NCBI GenBank assembly: GCA_014529385.2
Contig: CM043952.1
Coordinates: 70,997,299-71,061,298, forward strand
Direction: 5' to 3'
Length of the DNA: 64,000 nucleotides
Source: Adiantum capillus-veneris
Taxonomy: Eukaryota > Streptophyta > Polypodiopsida > Polypodiales > Pteridaceae
Each line of letters starts with the position of its first letter. Positions within the stretch are counted from its first letter, which is position 1. Position numbers and translations under genes: made by a program. Under the pieces are notes generated by a model. It did no database searches and was not told the origin of the DNA. It saw only the letters and a list, made by a program, of their open reading frames with translations. Shown here in pieces: positions 22,505 through 32,078 of this stretch.

Positions 22505-24274
22505 TCAACCTATGCCCACTGACTCTCGATGAGCTAGTGCATCCGGCTCTACTGATAGACAAACACCCCGCTGCGGAAGCCACACAGAGCTAGCTCCAAG
22601 CTCTGCAAGTAGTCTACAAGAGCTCATACACTCTTGCAAGTATCGGTCCAATACCTGCAAACCTCCCCTATGCTCTATGCCGAGATCAGTCATCGAACAA
22701 CTAATCAACCCTGCTGTAAATGCTCCCACTGCAGCTGCTATGTCGAGCCTCGAGATCAGCATCTCGTACATGAGGACACCGAACGTTGATGCAACCCTGG
22801 CAACCTCTGCCACCTCCAACTCAGAACTCAACTCATGGCAATCCTGTCCCCTATCATAGAGACCATGGCACTCTGACTCCGAGCTCAGGAGTGACTCCTC
22901 GTGTCCACCACATATCACATGTGTACCAAGAGTATCCATCTGTCCTGAATCTGCATCAAGCTCTGGCATAAGCATATCAAGAAATGACTCCACAATAGCC
23001 GACATCTCATCATCCATGTGAGTCATCTCTGTCATCACCTCTGATGACTCATCCTGCTGTGACTCACTAGAGCTGTCCCGCTCTACCTGTGCATCCGTAG
23101 ACGCAACCTGCACAACAAGGTCACTGCTCTGCACTCCATGCAAAGCATCCTGCAACCCACAAGCAAAAGAGACTCGCCTGCTCTCTCGCTCTCTACCTAG
23201 CTGCATGATCACAGAGACAACACCGTCTCTCCCGTGATCCACATGCAATGGGTAACCTGTACCACTCCTGGCACCTCTCGCAATCACTAGCGAACCCAAA
23301 TGCATCACAAAATCTCGCTCTCGAAGCGAAATCTGACATCCACAATCTCTAAGCTGACCAATCGAGATCAAACTCACTGTCAAATCTGGTACATAGCGCA
23401 CATGTCGTAACAAGTAAGATGCACCACTCGGTAATGACAGTCTCACATCTCCTGCACCTGCTATCTCATGCACCGATTCATCGGTCAAACGCACACTACC
23501 AAGCATCCCGCTAGAATATCTACAAAACCATTCACGATGCGACGTGACATGAAACATAGCATCTGCGTCTAGCAACCACTGCGAAGGGAGTGCATTATCC
23601 ATATGTATAGCATCTCGTGCATAGCTCGAGGTAAAAGTGACATCCCCGTCACTAGTATACTCCGACACTACATCTGCCTCAACTGTCAAAGCAACTGAGT
23701 CCATGGCATCACTACATACATCTCTGAGACTGCCATGTCTCCTACGATGTCGCATACGACGAAAACAGCGCCGTCTAACGTGTCCAGAATGACCACAATA
23801 CCAACTTGTCACCTGTCGGTGTGCTCGTGAATGTACATGTCTCACACGAGTCCGTGATGACTCAGATCTATCATACATATCATGTAATCTGCGCCAAAGT
23901 GCTCTCGAAGTAGTCTCATACATAACAAGAGCATATACAGATTCCGTAAGGTGCAAAGAGAGTGTAGATAGTGCCATCTCCTCTAGCTCCTGCCACTGAT
24001 CGTCAAACATGTTTGAAGGTCTACCTGCATCACGACTCAATGGTGGATGCAACCCTCGCTGTGTCAATGCATCAAGCATACACTCTCTCCATGCCGCAAA
24101 GTCTGACCCATCAAACACGCGCATCTGTGAGAGGTCACAATCTGATCGATCACCTGTCTCTGCCCTGAGCACAAGTAGCAAGCTAGATAGCAAAACCACC
24201 TCACCAACAACACCTGGAAACTGTCTACCAATATGGCTAGAAACACAATGTAAAACCTGTGAGACACATTGCAA
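22505..24274 (-). CDS. Gag-nucleocapsid-protease fusion ORF of element I, 589 aa
   Basis: Open from 24274; the true start may be further in, since the copia gag signature begins at residue 51 (MRVFDGSDFAAWRECMLDAL) and the first 40 residues look like leader. Gag core is about 52-145 (SRALWRRLHDMYD near 123-135). The nucleocapsid knuckle at 157-170 reads SWYCGHSGHVRRRC: Ser replaces the first Cys. Protease near 233-250 reads WLLDADAMFHVTSHREWF, with DAD where DSG is expected, followed by conserved post-protease sequence (LLRHVRYVPDLTVSLISIGQL, 288-308). Integrase and RT are absent. After a Ser/Glu/Asp-rich stretch (400-490), residues 499-549 (GVLMYEMLISRLDIAAAVG, RYLQ) match the RT/RNase H connection. 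Gag could in principle assemble particles, but the two altered motifs argue against normal RNA binding and processing. Confidence 0.8.
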   Translation of the reverse strand: MQCVSQVLHCVSSHIGRQFPGVVGEVVLLSSLLLVLRAETGDRSDCDLSQMRVFDGSDFAAWRECMLDALTQRGLHPPLSRDAGRPSNMFDDQWQELEEMALSTLSLHLTESVYALVMYETTSRALWRRLHDMYDRSESSRTRVRHVHSRAHRQVTSWYCGHSGHVRRRCFRRMRHRRRHGSLRDVCSDAMDSVALTVEADVVSEYTSDGDVTFTSSYARDAIHMDNALPSQWLLDADAMFHVTSHREWFCRYSSGMLGSVRLTDESVHEIAGAGDVRLSLPSGASYLLRHVRYVPDLTVSLISIGQLRDCGCQISLRERDFVMHLGSLVIARGARSGTGYPLHVDHGRDGVVSVIMQLGRERESRRVSFACGLQDALHGVQSSDLVVQVASTDAQVERDSSSESQQDESSEVMTEMTHMDDEMSAIVESFLDMLMPELDADSGQMDTLGTHVICGGHEESLLSSESECHGLYDRGQDCHELSSELEVAEVARVASTFGVLMYEMLISRLDIAAAVGAFTAGLISCSMTDLGIEHRGGLQVLDRYLQECMSSCRLLAELGASSVWLPQRGVCLSVEPDALAHRESVGIG

Positions 24275-25795
24275 AATAGAGCTCCCGCAATGTCAATACA
24301 AGCCTCGCCTGCTCTAGTATCACACTGCAATCTGTGAGATAATCACCAAGCCCACACTGTGCGGTATTGATGCATACACACGCACAAGAGCTCCCACCTG
24401 CAAAGAACACCGCATGTAATCACTGAGTGCAATCGCAATCACAACCTGGATCACATCAACTTATGCGCATAAAACTCCTGGGAAAATTTCGCGAGAGTTT
24501 CGACGCACAATGGCTATCAACACAAAATAACCATTGTCCTGCAAGCTCAATACAATGAGCAATCAATGCGCATCAAACTACACTCAACATACATGCATAA
24601 GCTCTGCAAAACTATGGCAAACAATGCTCGAGATCACAAGACTCTCCCACCCGAGAGCAAACCACTGTCTCAAGCAAAGAAAGATACACAACTCCTCACT
24701 CTTGCAAGAGTGGATACAAAAACACAAAACTGTGTCCAAACTGACAAAACCTGTCAAAGTGAGAGTAAACACTCCATCACAAACTATGGCGAGAATCTGG
24801 GAAAAATCCAGCAAAGTTTCCCTTGAAAACTGAGCAAAAACTCAAGTACAATCTCTACCATAAACCATAACACTACTCAATGCCAATGAGTAGAAATGCC
24901 AAAATAGCTCCACATTTTCACATACAATGGCAATCCGCACTCAACGTACATCAACGGAGTGACCGCGCATAAGCAAGCACCAAAAGATTTGCAATCCGGA
25001 AACTTGATCAATGCGAAAAAAATGCTCTCAAGAGAACTCACCGGCACTTGAAAGTGCTCGCCAAAATGCATATATAATGTGCATCAACTATGCACCATAA
25101 CCATATGCAAACCCATTCACAAAGACCATGAATCCAAGCACAAAATCACTGCCAAAGTATCCTGTGAAAACCAGTGAAAGAAGCTCAACCTGTGTGCTCC
25201 AAATACCGTGTCTGTCAAGAGACCGCTTTGGTGGTGTGTAAACGCCTCCGTACTTTGTTGCCCAAGTCTACCAAAAAACCCTCAAACCACAAGCTTAACA
25301 CAAGCTGCAATTGCATCTTCAGCTCAGAATTTATGCACTCAACTTCAAGCATCTCCCGTGCTTCCAAAAGTGCATCAAACTCGCACACAATGCGACAACA
25401 AAAAATCTAGAATTTCTGTATACAGCCAGTCTGAGCTGAATATCAGCAAAACGGTGAGGAATTTGCAAAAAGTTTCTACTGTAAAGTTGTAGACCACGTC
25501 GAAACGGATAGGTTGACGAGACGGAATTTTCAGATCTTCATTCTACAAGGAGAAAAACGAATCTGAAAACAGTGCTGCTGCGCACACAGTTTTAGGGAAA
25601 CACCTTCACTTACACACAGTCTTTCACACTCCTTTCTGAGCTTCCACAAGAGCATACATCACTCTCAACTAAGCTCACAAGCTCCCATTGCATTCTCACA
25701 AAGCTTCCAAGCTTTCTTAATCCCTCTACCGTCGAGAGCGAGCGAGCTATCACCTCGAAGCTCTCAAAGCCGTCGTGCTCTTCGCGGTCACCATA
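24275..25795 (-). other. Leader of element I
   Basis: 1.5 kb between primer site and ORF. A segment around 25400-25560 (minus strand: CGTGGTCTACAACTTTACAG, then GATATTCAGCTCAGAC) is homologous to the leader of element E (53560-53630), linking the two families. Short frames on both strands are unsupported. Confidence 0.7.
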
Positions 25796-25807
25796 GCTTT
25801 GATACCA
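25796..25807 (-). promoter_or_regulatory. Primer binding site of element I
   Basis: TGGTATCAAAGC on the minus strand, two bases inside the 5' LTR. One base differs from the usual TGGTATCAGAGC. Confidence 0.85.
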
Positions 25808-25809
25808 AT

Positions 25810-26000
25810 TGAAGGGGATCGGGGAGCACCACAGACAGAGAGTGAGAGAGAGAGAAGGAGACACACACACGATGTGGGTGGGGAGACTGTGAAGTGGAAG
25901 CTCCCCCTATACAGTATACTCACTATAAGTATAGGGTAACAGTGGACGGGTGCCCATGACCTGGGCGATCGGTCAAGGCACATAGGCCTTAACCCCAACA
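25810..26000 (-). repeat. 5' LTR of element I
   Basis: 191 bp, paired with 22239-22429. It contains TATACTTATAG and TATACTGTATAG on the minus strand, either of which could be the promoter TATA. Confidence 0.92.
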
Positions 26001-26005
26001 AGACA
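26001..26005. repeat. Target site duplication AGACA, right of element I
   Basis: Exact partner of 22234-22238. It is also the first five bases of the palindrome at 26001-26024. Confidence 0.92.
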
Positions 26006-26420
26006 TCCTACACGTAGGATGTCTCCAGCTTGATTTAGGACTCCAAACCAACCTATGAGCACACCACTGTGATCAGCACATCAAGGAGAAGCTGGGGTAA
26101 AAATTTCAAGTCATTCTGAGCAAAAAGACATCCTACGCGTAGGATGTCTCAAGGCCATTTTTAGGTCCAAATAAAATTCTGAGTATACCATTGTGTTGCT
26201 GGACTTAAGGGGAGTCTCTGGACCAAATTTTGTTAAATTTTGAGCATATAGGCATCCTACGCGTAGGATGTCTCTAGGCCAGTTTTAGGGTCCAATTGTA
26301 CTTTTGACCATACAGGAGTGTTCACAGTGTCACAGAGACCATTCTAAACTCCATTTCACTATTTTGTCCATAACTTTCACAAACGGTATCGGATCGGAAA
26401 AGTTTTTATATCAAAACGTA

Positions 26421-27336
26421 GCCTGAGAGCGGCTCTACAAATCTTAGAGCAAAATTTGAACTAGACGCATGCCCATGGCAACCATTTCGTTCAATTTTGA
26501 AAAAAAACGTCGTTTGAGGCCTCAAAATACATCCGCAAGTTAGGGGTGTCTAAAAGCGACAATTTGCGAGAATTGTGACGAAACGGTTGCGGTTTTGGAC
26601 ATAGTTTCGACTTTTCCCGAACCAAAGAACTTGAACACAGTGGACTAAGTCTACTTGTACCAAGCAAAAGCTCTTAAGCCCAGAAATCATGTCTACCCTA
26701 GATTCAAACGCAGCTTACACAAGCTTGGAGATCCCGACGGTAGAGGAATATCCTCCCACAATGGATCTTCCAAACTTGCAATTGATAAAGATCCATCTTG
26801 TTGAGAGAGTTTGGATGATTGGTCATGAGAGTGAAGGACTATATAGATACATTCACGACAATGAGGTCAATCTTTATAGCCTGAGAGCGGCTCTACAGAT
26901 CTTAGAGCAAAACTTGAACTAAACGCATGCCCACGACAACCATTTAGTTCAATTTTGAAAAAAAACGTCATTTGAGGCCTCAAAATACATCCGCAAGTTA
27001 GGGGTGTCTAAAAGCGACAATTTGCGAGAATTGTGACGAAACGGTTGCGATTTTGGACATAGTTTCGACTTTTCCCTAACCAAAGAACTTGAACACAATG
27101 GACTAAGTCTACTTGTACCAAGCAAAAGCTCTTAAGCCCAGAAATCATGTCTACCCTAGATTCAAATGCAGCTTACACAAGCTTGGAGATCCCGACGATA
27201 GAGGAATATCCTCCCACAATGGATCTTCCAAACTTGCAATTGATAAAGATCCATCTTGTTGAGAGAGTTTGGATAATTGGTCATGAGAGTGAAGGACTAT
27301 ATAGATACATTCACGACAATGAGGTCAATCTTTATA
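26421..27336 (+). repeat. 458-bp direct tandem duplication spanning the gag start of H
   Basis: Unit 1 is about 26421-26878 and unit 2 about 26879-27336, both opening with AGCCTGAGAGCGGCTCTACA. Each carries the gag ATG (26689 and 27147) and about 63 gag codons. Few differences by eye, so the duplication is recent relative to the element. The first ATG gives only 77 codons because the frame leads back into leader sequence of unit 2. Confidence 0.93.
26689..26922 (+). pseudogene. Truncated duplicate of gag N-terminus of H
   Basis: 77 codons: the first 63 or so equal the N-terminus of the gag at 27147 (MSTLDSNAAYTSLEIPT), then the reading runs into the duplicated leader and stops. Created by the tandem duplication. 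It lies upstream of the full gag and would act as an upstream reading frame in the transcript. Confidence 0.85.
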
Positions 27337-30300
27337 GGTGCTCAGACCCATACCTAGAAGAGATAACGGATTACAAGCTCTTATATGTCTACACATATGG
27401 AGTCGACTGTCAACGGAGATCTATAGTTGTTGACAAGTATGGACGAGAATACAGAGTTGTAGAAAGCACAAATCCACAGACTGTACTAGAAAGAGGTGGA
27501 TATTTGGTCAATGAAGGACCACAAATGCCTCCACCAAACACGAGAATTCCTATAGGAATTCCAAGAAGAGAGCCACTAGGATTCCCTTCAAGAGCGATAA
27601 CGAGAGAAGGATTGGGAGAGTCTCTGGTTAGACTTGTAGACAATCGACAAGTTAGACCATCCCAAGTCCAGAAATGGGTAAACAGAAAATACTCCGGAGA
27701 TAAAGATCCGAGAGATCACGTAACGGCTTTTAGAAGAGTGATTAGAGCAGAGGAAGTTTCCAATTTTGCGACACAGTTTGCGGGATTTGGATTGACTCTA
27801 GAAGATGATGCAGCTACATGGTTCGACTCGGTGAAAAAATGGGATTTTGAGACCCTAGATGAGTTGTTTCAAGAGTTTATTGAAGAATTCTCGCCAAAAG
27901 GCATTGCTCACAACACGGTCTCGCAAATCCATAGATTCAAACAGAAAGAGAATGAATCAGTACGCAAAGCATCATTATGGCTCAAGAGATATGTTAAGCT
28001 CTGTCCGAGAGTGGAATTACCTACGCAAGCATGACTGATGCTGATCTTTATCCAGGGAATGAGACATGCGGGCCTTCAGAAGGACCTGCATATGATAAGG
28101 AGGATGACGCTAAAAGAGTTGATCAAAGAAGCTCTTTATCTAGTGGATAACTGTGAGGCATAAAAAGAAAAGGACTTAAAAAGTCAAGGAGATGACACAT
28201 CCTCTCAGCACAGTGTTTCACAGATAAGTGAGTCCATTGCCAAGCGAACGGCACCTATTGATCAAGAAAAGCTTATCGACGACTTGGTCGAGAGGTTGAT
28301 TCCTCTTATAAGGTCTGATTCGGGAGAGCGGAAGTGGTGTGAAATTGAGAGAAAATGGATGAACCATACGGGGGAAGAGTGTTATTATAGCATGGAAAAT
28401 GCTAGGGAGAGGTATGTACAACCTGTTCCAGAAGCACCTACTCCACTTACATACATTACGGGGAATGCGCCAGGACCAGTAGGAGTTTTAAGGCCACAGC
28501 TTGTCTTAGGACAACAACCTCCGCTTGCAGGTGCTAGAATGCAGGTAGACATGAGAAACATGCCAATGATGGAAGCATCAAATAAACCAACGCTAGTACC
28601 AGCTACAATGTGGTATAGCAACCAAAGTGAGTACTACCCTCCGGAGCAACAAAATGTGAGAGAAACACATGGAGTGGTGAGGCCGGTACAACCTCCACCT
28701 CCTGGGTTTCAGTCGAAAGAAAGAAGGTATGAAATGGACGAAAGGACATTGCCATTCATTGCAAATAGCGGCTTATCTAGGTCAAAGCTTGCTTATAGCC
28801 AAGAGGAAATGCTAAAAGAATCTCCTCAACCAGAGACAGATTGTCACAAAAGTCGTGACAACCACTTGGTCAAACAATGTCCTCATACGGAGATCACTGA
28901 ATTAAATGCCTATTGTCTTGAGTGTGGCATCACTCACTTGATCCCCGATTGCCCGAAAAAACCAAACCAAATCAGGAAAATCATGCCAAATGTATTAGGG
29001 ATTGTTCAACTCCCTAGTAGCTCAGAAAATGAAAATGTTGTACCAGTTCAAGTGGTTACAAGAGCACAAGCTCAAAAGAAAGCTGATGAGAATCCAGAGA
29101 CAAAGAACACGAAAAGTGTCACGAGTCCAAAGACAGATGATGGACCAAAAATAGACGCACCTAGTCAGAAAACCAAGAGCAAAAGAAATAGTTGGAAAGC
29201 TAGAAAGACTAGGATGAAAGCACACAGGGAACGAGAGCAAAAATCCCTAGCTGAGAAGCTTACCGAAGCTGAGGAGAAGATAAAACAACATGAGGAAAAG
29301 GAGGCACCTTCTCTTACACAGATGGTTAAACCTCTAGAAGAACCATCCACGGATGAGAAACCGAGAAGTGCTAGTTGAGGAGGATCTGTGTTGGCAGAGA
29401 AGGTTAATGAGACATTAGATGCCGTCTTGAAGGCCTATTATGTGAGGCTCAAAAACAACCGAACCCAAGAACACAGGTGGATGACATATCCCTATGCGGA
29501 ACTAGAAAAGCAAAGGTTTGAAATGTGCCAGAAAATGATTCAAACAGCCCAAGCTTTACTAGAACCACCAGTTGCAAAACCTGAGGATGTGATCCGTTTC
29601 ATGCATACACAAGTAATCCCACCAAACCAAGAACTAAAAGAGCCAGATTCTAGTCATGAGCACAGACCAAACCTCAAAGACCCAGCATTAGAACCAAGGA
29701 TAGTACTGAATACCACGGATAACTCTTCCGAGGGATTTCACCAAGCTATACCTGAGGATTGTAAAGAGATAGATGGTCTTGATGAATTGTGGAAACAAGT
29801 CAGAGAGGCCAATGAAGCCGATGACCTAAGAAGACGAGTAGACAAGACTGGTGATGAACGAGGAGTGTTTCTACCACCAATAGAGGAATTTGAGACTGGA
29901 TCTCAAATGAATCTAGACGTGCGATCGTATTGGGGCGACAAAGGATCTGTACAATGTATGGATAGTCAACCCCATTCTCTAAGAACACTACCGTCCTACA
30001 TGGGAGAGTACGAGACCAAGTCAGATGTGGTTGCAGCCCCATCACAGAGACTATCTCCCAACAAGGCCATCGATTCAAAGGGGCTAGTAGATATTCTATC
30101 TACCCCAGTCACCTGTACAATAATGTTAGCCGAGTTGCTCAGAATAAGACCAAACATGTGGGCTAATGTGGGTAAATGTCTAGAGAAATTTGGTATAAAA
30201 ACCCCAATGACTCAAATCGAGGAAGGCATCAAAGAGCTTGAAATGCCTCAACTAAATACTAGGCCAGTGCCATTAAACAAGGTAGGCAAGTATACGAGGG

Positions 30301-32078
30301 AGAAGATGGAAACACCACCCTTCCTGTGGAATTCAATAATGTAAAAACCATGACAATCCTTGACAGTGGAGCTGGTGTGGCCATTGCAACCAAAGAGCTT
30401 TGGAAAAAATGGGGAAAACTTGCCTTGATATCCACACGAATGACCCTGCAGCTTGCAGACGGACACAAGGAAAAGCCCCTAAGACTGCTAGAAAAAGTAC
30501 TTGTTACTTCTTGTGGCATTGAATATGAACACACTTTTGTTGTTGTTGACTTTGGCAAGAAGAACAACTATGACATCATTCTGGGAAGACCATTCATGCG
30601 ACAATTGAAAATGGTCCAAGATTGGGGTCCATATATACTTGAGACATATGGAAACCATAACAAAGATAAACTTGAGGGACCATAGCTATAGGGATGTGAC
30701 GAGAACACCGGTTGAGGAGTTTGATTCCTCCACAATAGCAGGATCAGAACTTCCAGCTTGGTTAGGTAAGCCTAAAGAAGTGTGGATGTGTGGAGTTTCA
30801 CAATGTGGTAGCTTGAAACTTGAGGAATGTATCCTAGAGCGGGTTATAGAGGATATGGACTATATCCCATAACCATTTCCTGAAGAAGAGTTAGAGCCTT
30901 TTGGATGGGAACACATCTTGGCTACTCCGGATGTGTGCGCCGTGGAGGATGCTCCCACAACAAAGTTTTGTGATGAAAATGGCTATGATGTCGTTCCTTA
31001 TTTTGCAGTGAGTGTAATCTAGGAAAACGAAGAGATCCAGACATCAACAAGCTCTCAAAATAAGGAGCAAACAAAGAAATGTGGAGAATCAAAAGATGAA
31101 GAAGACGACGAGTTCTATGACTCTGTAGAAGACTTCGAGCTTCAAAAAGATCAACGACCCGGGAATCAATGTCATCGCTACACGAATAACGTGCATCAAA
31201 AGCGGATTCCAAAGTTCTCGGTGAAGACACAGCCACCACAAGCATCCTCATACATGGCTCCTAATAAGGATGCAAAGACTCAGCTAGGAGGAATATGACC
31301 AAAGCAACGAGCTAACAATGCTCTAATCAATGGGCTAGAAAAGTCCTCCAAGAAACTACCACCCACGAGCAAACAGACAGTAACTTTCCACTACCAGCCA
31401 AAAAATCAACGGAAAGTACAAGAAGTCAACCTTGCTGAGGATAGTAGCGATAGTGATGAATCTTACGACATCCCCTATCATCAACTCAAGCCATCATTAT
31501 CGCCAACCCCTTCAGCAACAACCATGACAGGTCAAAAGAACAGGACAACAAGTCAAAGCCAAAAAGCTCGATAAATCTGGATACCAAAAAGCCAGATCGG
31601 CCAAAAACAGATATGGATCAAGAAGACAAAGATCTCTAATGACAAATCACAAGATCCAAGACCAAAACAAAAACAAGGAAAGCGTGCACGAACGGGTAAG
31701 AATATCACAAAGTCGCAAGCTTTCACAACTCAGGTTTGGGCTCCAAAGAAGTTGATTCAAGCACAAAAAAATCAGGAATTCATTTGGATTCCAAAACAAC
31801 CATAGTATCAACTTTCAAAGCCTGAATCCCGTCCCCAACCAAGCGTACAAGGGCTAAAGAAAAGACCACTGTTGACTCAAACAACAAAAAGGTGGATCCC
31901 AAAGAAGTCTCTTCAAACACAAACGAAGCACGGGCAAGTATGGGTTCCCAAATGAGAGCCAACAACAAAACAACCAATAATCGCAAAGAAATGGGTCCCA
32001 AAGAAGAACAACAAAACTGCTGTCAGCGCATTGCCGCTTGAATTCTTACAATTCTTCCTACGATTACAGTACACTTAG
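27147..32078 (+). pseudogene. Gag-protease-extension polyprotein of element H, no RT
   Basis: One plus-strand frame of about 1644 codons broken by stops at 28032, about 28158, 29376, 30870, 31020, 31296, 31572, 31803 and 31953, plus a local shift around the protease. Order: N-terminal region; retrotransposon gag domain at about 27690-28120 (DDAATWFDSVKKWDFETLDE, later RKASLWLKRYVKLCPR); two knuckle-like motifs near 28845-28960, CHKSRDNHLVKQC (second Cys lost) and intact CLECGITHLIPDC; a Lys/Glu-rich linker; aspartic protease at 30326-30640 (TILDSGAGVAIA, then YDIILGRPFM). Where RT should start the frame instead continues about 450 codons: acidic DEEDDEFYDSVEDF, then six W-[IVA]-P-K motifs at 31575-32003. 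No RT, RNase H or integrase motif. I do not recognise the extension as a domain; W-[IV]-P-K strings also occur in Sirevirus polyproteins. Confidence 0.8.
30326..30685 (+). pseudogene. Aspartic protease segment of element H
   Basis: Open in a frame offset from the flanking gag and extension, owing to small indels near 30310 and 30670. Catalytic motif LDSGAG is intact at about 30360, and the C-terminal ILGRPFM is the typical gypsy flap/helix signature. Length (about 110 residues) is normal for the domain. Confidence 0.85.

Larger units (their letters stand above)
22239..26000 (-). mobile_element. Non-autonomous copia element I (gag-protease only)
   Basis: 3762 bp with two LTRs of exactly 191 bp, a perfect AGACA duplication, a primer site (TGGTATCAAAGC) and a polypurine tract. 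By eye the LTRs differ at seven positions (about 3.7 percent). The internal 3.4 kb holds one long open frame (gag, nucleocapsid, protease and a scrap of the RT/RNase H border) and a 1.5-kb leader. Integrase and nearly all RT are missing. It resembles the terminal-repeat gag-only elements described in plants (TR-GAG type). Confidence 0.92.
20917..26273. repeat. Iterated 24-bp palindrome array in the leader of H
   Basis: Arm AGACATCCTA, centre CGCG, arm TAGGATGTCT. Copies start at 20917, 21207, 21362 (right arm decayed), 21645, 21928, 22089 (right arm decayed), 26001, 26126 and 26250. The 26126 copy is perfect and most others have one mismatch. The copy at 26001 originally began at 22234: its first five bases are the duplicated target of element I. 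With the insertion removed, spacings are 290, 155, 283, 283, 161, 145, 125 and 124 bp, i.e. one or two units of about 125-160. Surrounding sequence is also repeated (landmarks ACCAxTGGGTTGCTGA and TTCTGAGCAAAA). In RNA each copy would make a 10-bp stem with a CGCG loop. Confidence 0.9.
20394..27146 (+). other. Leader of element H (interrupted by element I)
   Basis: Nearly 3 kb of leader without the nested copia: first about 0.5 kb of single-copy sequence, then a region built of degenerate units of about 125-160 bp each carrying a 24-bp palindrome (20917-26273), then a 458-bp direct duplication (26421-27336) that runs into gag. No open frame of note. Tat and Athila elements often carry tandem repeats in untranslated regions; the palindrome is what stands out here. 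Confidence 0.8.

Noticed and set aside
20917-26273. Regularly spaced palindromes resembling a CRISPR array
   Set aside because: The sequence between palindromes is itself repeated, spacing is far too long, and the region is the leader of a plant retrotransposon.
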